Source: Maritalea mediterranea
GTDB taxonomy: Bacteria > Pseudomonadota > Alphaproteobacteria > Rhizobiales > Devosiaceae
Reading direction: 5' to 3'
Assembly: GCF_021568695.1 (NCBI RefSeq)
Contig: NZ_JAKGTI010000001.1
Coordinates: forward strand, 1,178,001 to 1,242,000
Length of the DNA: 64,000 bases
Below, one piece after another: positions 60,540 to 64,000 of this stretch. The notes beneath the pieces were generated by a model that worked only from the letters and a program-made list of their open reading frames with translations, ran no database searches and was not told where the DNA came from. The stretch's first letter is position 1. Each line of letters opens with the position of its first letter. A program made the position numbers and the translations under genes.

Positions 60540-61088
60540 CTATTCGGCCGCGCGTTTGGGCACATTTTCGTCCTGTGCCAGCGCGATAATCTCATGTTTA
60601 TGATCGATTAAATATTGGCGGGCGCCACGCATACAGTGCTGCCCGAATTTCAACACCCAGAGCTCGGAGGGTTTCGTAAATTCCTTCTCCAGTTTTTTGA
60701 TGTTCTCTATGGCATCGTCGCACTTGGCGATCCGCTCATTCACCCGTTTCTCCACCAGCGATTTGGGTAAATCTTCCACAAACCGCAAAAACAGCAGAAA
60801 CTCCGAGCGGAACACATCGTCGTTCAGCTCGTCATAAAGGGAGTTGATAAAGAAGGTGCGCCCGGTTTCGGTGATCTGGTAAACCCGTTTGGAGGGTTTG
60901 CCTTCCTGCGCCACCGTGCGGCTGGTGACATATCCTTCTTCTTCCAGTTTGGACAAAGCGGGATAGATGGAGCCAAAGCTGGCCTCCATGAAATAGGCAT
61001 AATCGCCCTCAGTGGAGCGTTTGCGAATGTCATATCCGGTGGTTTCGCCTTGAGTCAGAATGGCGAGACAGATGGTTTTTACATTCAT
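60540..61088 (-). CDS. PadR-family transcriptional regulator
   Basis: A 182-residue regulator with an N-terminal winged helix (AILTQGETTGYDIRKRSTEGDYAYFMEASFGSIYPALSKLEEEGYVTSR) and a helical C-terminal dimerisation domain. It is the first gene of the operon with the adaptor and pump genes, the usual arrangement for a local repressor that responds to a pump substrate. The upstream DNA contains repeats suited to autoregulation (61103-61140). The inducing compound is unknown. Confidence 0.92.
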   Translation of the reverse strand: MNVKTICLAILTQGETTGYDIRKRSTEGDYAYFMEASFGSIYPALSKLEEEGYVTSRTVAQEGKPSKRVYQITETGRTFFINSLYDELNDDVFRSEFLLFLRFVEDLPKSLVEKRVNERIAKCDDAIENIKKLEKEFTKPSELWVLKFGQHCMRGARQYLIDHKHEIIALAQDENVPKRAAE

Positions 61089-61102
61089 TATAAGTAGCGC
61101 CT

Positions 61103-61140
61103 TATATATGACCGATATATATCAACTCTATATATGACGG
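61103..61140. promoter_or_regulatory. Candidate PadR operator region
   Basis: Two direct repeats, TATATATGACCG (61103-61114) and TATATATGACGG (61129-61140), are spaced 26 bases apart, with the palindrome GATATATATC (61114-61123) between them. The region lies just upstream of the padR-type gene, where autoregulation is typical. The AT alternation makes chance similarity possible. Confidence 0.45.
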
Positions 61141-61272
61141 AAAATTATAATGACAAGTCCGTGGTCATCACTTTTTTGTAAAAGGGCAACAAAAGGTAAA
61201 GGCCACCTCCATCACATATCAGCGTAACGCCGTTATGTTGCAATTGGATTAGCTAGGTAGGTAAATGGGAGC

Positions 61273-62094
61273 TTAGCGCGCCTTTTCAAGCGCCTGGCGC
61301 ATAATTGAGGCACATTCTTGCGCATGGGCAGGGGAGGCGGCAGCGGCGAAATAGGGGTTGAGAAAATCGACCTCCGTTTTGCCATAGCGCATGGGACCAC
61401 CATTTGCTTCGATCAGCGCGCCGCCCGCCTGTGCCAAAATGGCATGTCCTGCCGCAATATCCCACTCGCAGGTGGGGGTGAAGCGTGGATAGTGAAGGGC
61501 GGCCCCTTCGGCCACCAGGCAGAACTTGAGCGATGAGCCGACAGACACATCCTCGCACGGGCCTGCTTCATCCAGAAAATACTTGATCGCCCCGTGTGCA
61601 TGGGAGCGGCTGGCCACAATTTTACACCCCATTTGCGGATCGGTGGCGATGGGGGTCCATTGCCCGAACTGGGCGTCCACGATGATGGACTTGAAGGCAC
61701 CCTCCGGCCCACCATAATAGGCGGTGTTCATCGCTGGCGCGATGATCACCCCATGGGTGGGGATGTGATCCTCCACCAGCGCAATATTCACCGTGAATTC
61801 CCCATTGCGCTTGATAAATTCTTTGGTGCCGTCCAGGGGGTCAACAACAAAAAATCGCTCACCCAATGTGGGTATCTTGCCCGCTGCAACGCTTTCTTCG
61901 CCCAACACCGGAATATTGAGACCACGCAGCCTTTCGATGATCACAGCTTCACCTGCCGCATCGGCGGCGGTGACGGGAGATCCATCCTCCTTGCGCGCCA
62001 CTGTGATATGGCTTTGATAATGCGCCAGAATGGTTTGGCTCGCGGCCAGGGCAGCCTCCAGCATCTGTTGGGCGAGGGCGCTAAATGTGGGCAT
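61273..62094 (-). CDS. cysQ: 3'(2'),5'-bisphosphate nucleotidase CysQ
   Basis: A 273-residue inositol-monophosphatase-fold enzyme. Metal and substrate motifs DPLDGTKEFIKRNGEFTVNIAL and WDIAAGHAILAQAGG are clear, with a helix KEDGSPVTAADAAGEAVI. CysQ removes 3'-phosphoadenosine 5'-phosphate made in sulfate assimilation. Other substrates in the fold (inositol phosphates) cannot be excluded. It is nine bases downstream of nadC on the same strand and probably in the same unit. Confidence 0.88.
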   Translation of the reverse strand: MPTFSALAQQMLEAALAASQTILAHYQSHITVARKEDGSPVTAADAAGEAVIIERLRGLNIPVLGEESVAAGKIPTLGERFFVVDPLDGTKEFIKRNGEFTVNIALVEDHIPTHGVIIAPAMNTAYYGGPEGAFKSIIVDAQFGQWTPIATDPQMGCKIVASRSHAHGAIKYFLDEAGPCEDVSVGSSLKFCLVAEGAALHYPRFTPTCEWDIAAGHAILAQAGGALIEANGGPMRYGKTEVDFLNPYFAAAASPAHAQECASIMRQALEKAR

Positions 62095-62102
62095 GGGGCA
62101 GA

Positions 62103-62981
62103 CTATTCCTGGATATTTATATCGAGGCCGATATCGAGCGGGGTGGCCGCCATGGTGATCTGGCTGGTAGAAATGAACTCCACGCCCGTTTCGGCAACTT
62201 TGCGCACGCTCTCAAGATTAATTCCGCCAGACGCTTCCAGCCGCGCCGCCCCCTTGGCCCGATGCACAGCTTCGCGCAACTGTTTTGGGGTCATATTGTC
62301 CAGCAACACAGCGGTTGCCCCCGCATCGAGCGCCTCTCCAAATTGGTCCAGCGTGTCCACTTCCACTTCAATGGAGGTGAGATGACCCGCAAACGCCTTG
62401 GCCGCCAGAACGGCCTGCTTTACCCCGCCCGCCACAGCAATATGATTGTCTTTAATCAGGATCGCGTCATCCAGTCCAAACCGATGGTTCGACCCGCCAC
62501 CACATTTAACCGCATATTTTTCAAAAGCGCGCAGGCCAGGCGTGGTTTTGCGGGTGCAGCAGATTTTGGCGCCGGTGCCGTCAATCTCGTCCACAAACCG
62601 CTTGGTAAAAGTGGCAATGCCGCTCAAATGGCACAAAAAATTCAAGGCAACCCGCTCAGCTGACATAAGCAATCTTGCATTGCCGCTGATTGTCGCGATG
62701 TCTTGACCGGGTGCGACCACGTCGCCATCGGCCACATGGGCCACAAACTGCAACCCCGCGCCGATCTGCGCGAACGCGGCTTCTGCCAGCGCCAAACCGC
62801 TGATCACCCCATGCTGTCGCACATTCATCACCGCCCGGGCCGTTGCGCTGGGCGGCAGGGTGGCCTGGCTGGTCAGGTCGCCTGCTTGGCCGAGATCTTC
62901 CAAAAGCGCATCGTCCACGGCGCGCCGCACAAGCGGATAAGCCAATTCGGCAGGCAATTGTGGATGTGGGGCCAAGATCAT
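62103..62981 (-). CDS. nadC: Nicotinate-nucleotide pyrophosphorylase (carboxylating)
   Basis: A 292-residue NadC converting quinolinate and PRPP to nicotinate mononucleotide. Family motifs LNFLCHLSGIATFTKRFVD, TRKTTPGLRAFEKYAVKCGGGSNHRFGLDDAILIKDNH and VEVDTLDQFGEAL-like stretches contain the quinolinate-binding Arg, Lys and Glu. Together with nadE it supplies NAD. It has the usual length. Transcribed with cysQ; the upstream gene is a GST in the same orientation 75 bases away. Confidence 0.93.
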   Translation of the reverse strand: MILAPHPQLPAELAYPLVRRAVDDALLEDLGQAGDLTSQATLPPSATARAVMNVRQHGVISGLALAEAAFAQIGAGLQFVAHVADGDVVAPGQDIATISGNARLLMSAERVALNFLCHLSGIATFTKRFVDEIDGTGAKICCTRKTTPGLRAFEKYAVKCGGGSNHRFGLDDAILIKDNHIAVAGGVKQAVLAAKAFAGHLTSIEVEVDTLDQFGEALDAGATAVLLDNMTPKQLREAVHRAKGAARLEASGGINLESVRKVAETGVEFISTSQITMAATPLDIGLDINIQE

Positions 62982-63056
62982 GTTCCTTTTGACGTTGATG
63001 CCATAGCATTAGCGAGGCCAAATTGCTTTATCAAGCAATGGCGTGCTCTTTCACCG

Positions 63057-63701
63057 CTATTTTGTAGGAAAAATGACCGGTTCATCGCCGGGTTGCCACG
63101 GCGAAAATTTAGGCATGATGGCCTCAAACCGCGCGCTGTCCCAAAAATAATCGAGCCAGGCGATCAAATGCGGACGGTCCTGCGCCCAGAACCAGTTGCG
63201 ATCCACATGGGCAAATTGCCGGATAAACGGCCAAATGCCCAGATCGGCAACGCTGATCCGGCCATGGAACAAAAACCCGCCATCGCGCAAGCGTGCGTCG
63301 AGCATATCAAGGAACGGCAACGCATCATTTCGCGCTGGTTCACCGCTGTCCAGCTCGTATCGGCTTGGATATTTATAGCGGTCCAACAATGGCTTAAACT
63401 CCCGATCTAACTGCGCGATCAACGCATGCATCTGCGGCAGATCCTGGCCGCCATGCTGTAAATTTTCGGGGTCATGCTGCGCCAGCGCCCATTGCAGGAT
63501 GTCGTGACTTTCCTCGATAACCTCGTCACCCAAATCCAGCACAGGCACGGTGCCCTTTGGTGATCTTTGCAAAAACAAGTCAGGCTTGTCGCGCAACAGA
63601 ATTTCGCGCAATTCAACCTCAATCCCGGCGGCATGCAGGCCGAGCCGGCCGCGCATGGCATAGGGACAGCGGCGAAAACTATAAAGAATGGGTCTGCTCA
63701 T
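63057..63701 (-). CDS. Glutathione S-transferase family protein
   Basis: A 214-residue GST-like protein with an N-terminal thioredoxin-like domain, LYSFRRCPYAMRGRLGLHAAG (redox Cys in RRCPYA), and SPKGTVPVLDLGDEVIEESHDI as the G-site motif, followed by a helical C-terminal domain. The CPYA-type cysteine suggests an omega- or beta-like class with thiol transferase or dehydroascorbate activity. The start at 63701 follows AGGAT; the longer frame to 63803 lacks family likeness. Substrate unknown. Confidence 0.87.
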   Translation of the reverse strand: MSRPILYSFRRCPYAMRGRLGLHAAGIEVELREILLRDKPDLFLQRSPKGTVPVLDLGDEVIEESHDILQWALAQHDPENLQHGGQDLPQMHALIAQLDREFKPLLDRYKYPSRYELDSGEPARNDALPFLDMLDARLRDGGFLFHGRISVADLGIWPFIRQFAHVDRNWFWAQDRPHLIAWLDYFWDSARFEAIMPKFSPWQPGDEPVIFPTK

Positions 63702-63955
63702 ATCCTGCTTATGACAAAGCCGACAGGGCGCAGCAACCCATAAAACGGGCGTCACATATGCCATTTTTGGCATTAAACTGTGGGTAAGTTTACAAATTTT
63801 CATTAAAAAATTTGTTTATCACATTGTTTTGAAACGGTTTTGGTTTTGTGATGGTTAATTGTTACATATTGCCAAAGGAATAATTTTGATTGAAACTTTC
63901 GTTAATTTGTTGTTAACTGGATGCGTATTTTAAAAATGTTTTAGTATTTAGTATC

Positions 63956-64000
63956 ATGTCAGATAATGCAGTTTTAAGCCTGCAAAGTTCAAACTTTGTG
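63956..64000 (+). CDS. Possible 5' fragment of a gene running off the right edge
   Basis: An ATG at 63956 opens a frame of 15 codons (MSDNAVLSLQSSNFV) to the window edge. The preceding 250 bases are strongly AT-rich as in a promoter region, but there is no clear ribosome binding site. The sequence is too short to identify; any resemblance to flagellar-type N-termini is weak. Confidence 0.3.
   Translation, partial: MSDNAVLSLQSSNFV

Overview
The window looks like a chromosomal segment of an alphaproteobacterium, most likely of the order Hyphomicrobiales (Rhizobiales). The pointers are a RirA-type Rrf2 iron regulator, a DUF2865 protein, a DUF3772-MscS channel, class II DAHP synthase, paired cobS/cobT genes, an NnrU protein and general similarity of the housekeeping proteins to that group. 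Genus cannot be assigned from this sequence alone. I see no rRNA or tRNA genes, insertion sequences, prophage or CRISPR array. Coding density is high, and many neighbours overlap or abut.

Layout. 1-940: an AT-rich edge, then a Prx5-type peroxiredoxin. 990-11914: a complete hydroxyproline (and probably related amino acid) uptake and catabolism locus. It holds a GntR/FCD regulator, a four-gene polar amino acid ABC transporter, a DapA-like deaminase, a semialdehyde dehydrogenase, a D-amino acid dehydrogenase, a Cys/Cys 4-hydroxyproline epimerase, an enolase-superfamily enzyme and a Ser/Thr member of the proline racemase family. 11883-13090: an AT-richer island of three tandem small membrane protein paralogues (DUF6404-like); the middle one has an in-frame TGA and the last an altered C-terminus. 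13241-14575: rirA and nnrU. 14572-18058: a minus-strand trio of flippase, FemAB/GNAT-like transferase and JmjC-like oxygenase. 18266-25473: a PEP mutase/ICL-family enzyme, a small secreted protein, an MscS channel, a rimK/aminoacylase pair and KDG kinase. 25775-33917: dusA, a retropepsin-like protease, cobS/cobT, a histidine kinase, a nuclease, an Lrp regulator, moaA and an L,D-transpeptidase. 34140-44541: rpiA, DUF2059, gor, a VIT-family transporter, DAHP synthase, an outer membrane protein, nadE, gltX and DUF2865. 44706-50707: FAH and VOC enzymes, cytochrome c', then cysS-GFA-cimA. 50761-55763: a giant acidic LysM protein, then arsR-atm1. 55850-63701: an RND efflux operon with its PadR regulator, then cysQ, nadC and a GST.

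Functional logic. In the first 12 kb, trans-4-hydroxy-L-proline would be imported, epimerised to cis-4-hydroxy-D-proline, oxidised by the FAD enzyme, deaminated by the DapA-like enzyme to 2-oxoglutarate semialdehyde, and oxidised to 2-oxoglutarate. The MLE-type enzyme and the Ser/Thr racemase-like enzyme probably extend the range to other hydroxyprolines or betaines.

Most interesting observations. (1) A 17-codon open frame with two Cys codons lies upstream of cysS, with mutually exclusive hairpins, suggesting cysteine-responsive attenuation. (2) The three-copy DUF6404-like array has a TGA where the family context suggests Trp. (3) The racemase paralogue has Ser90/Thr256 where the epimerase has Cys90/Cys253. 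(4) The LysM protein's membrane anchor is reached only from a CTG start behind a strong Shine-Dalgarno sequence. (5) A flippase/FemAB/JmjC trio has no known product. (6) Two near-identical operator-like palindromes precede the VOC gene. These are sequence-based inferences without database confirmation.
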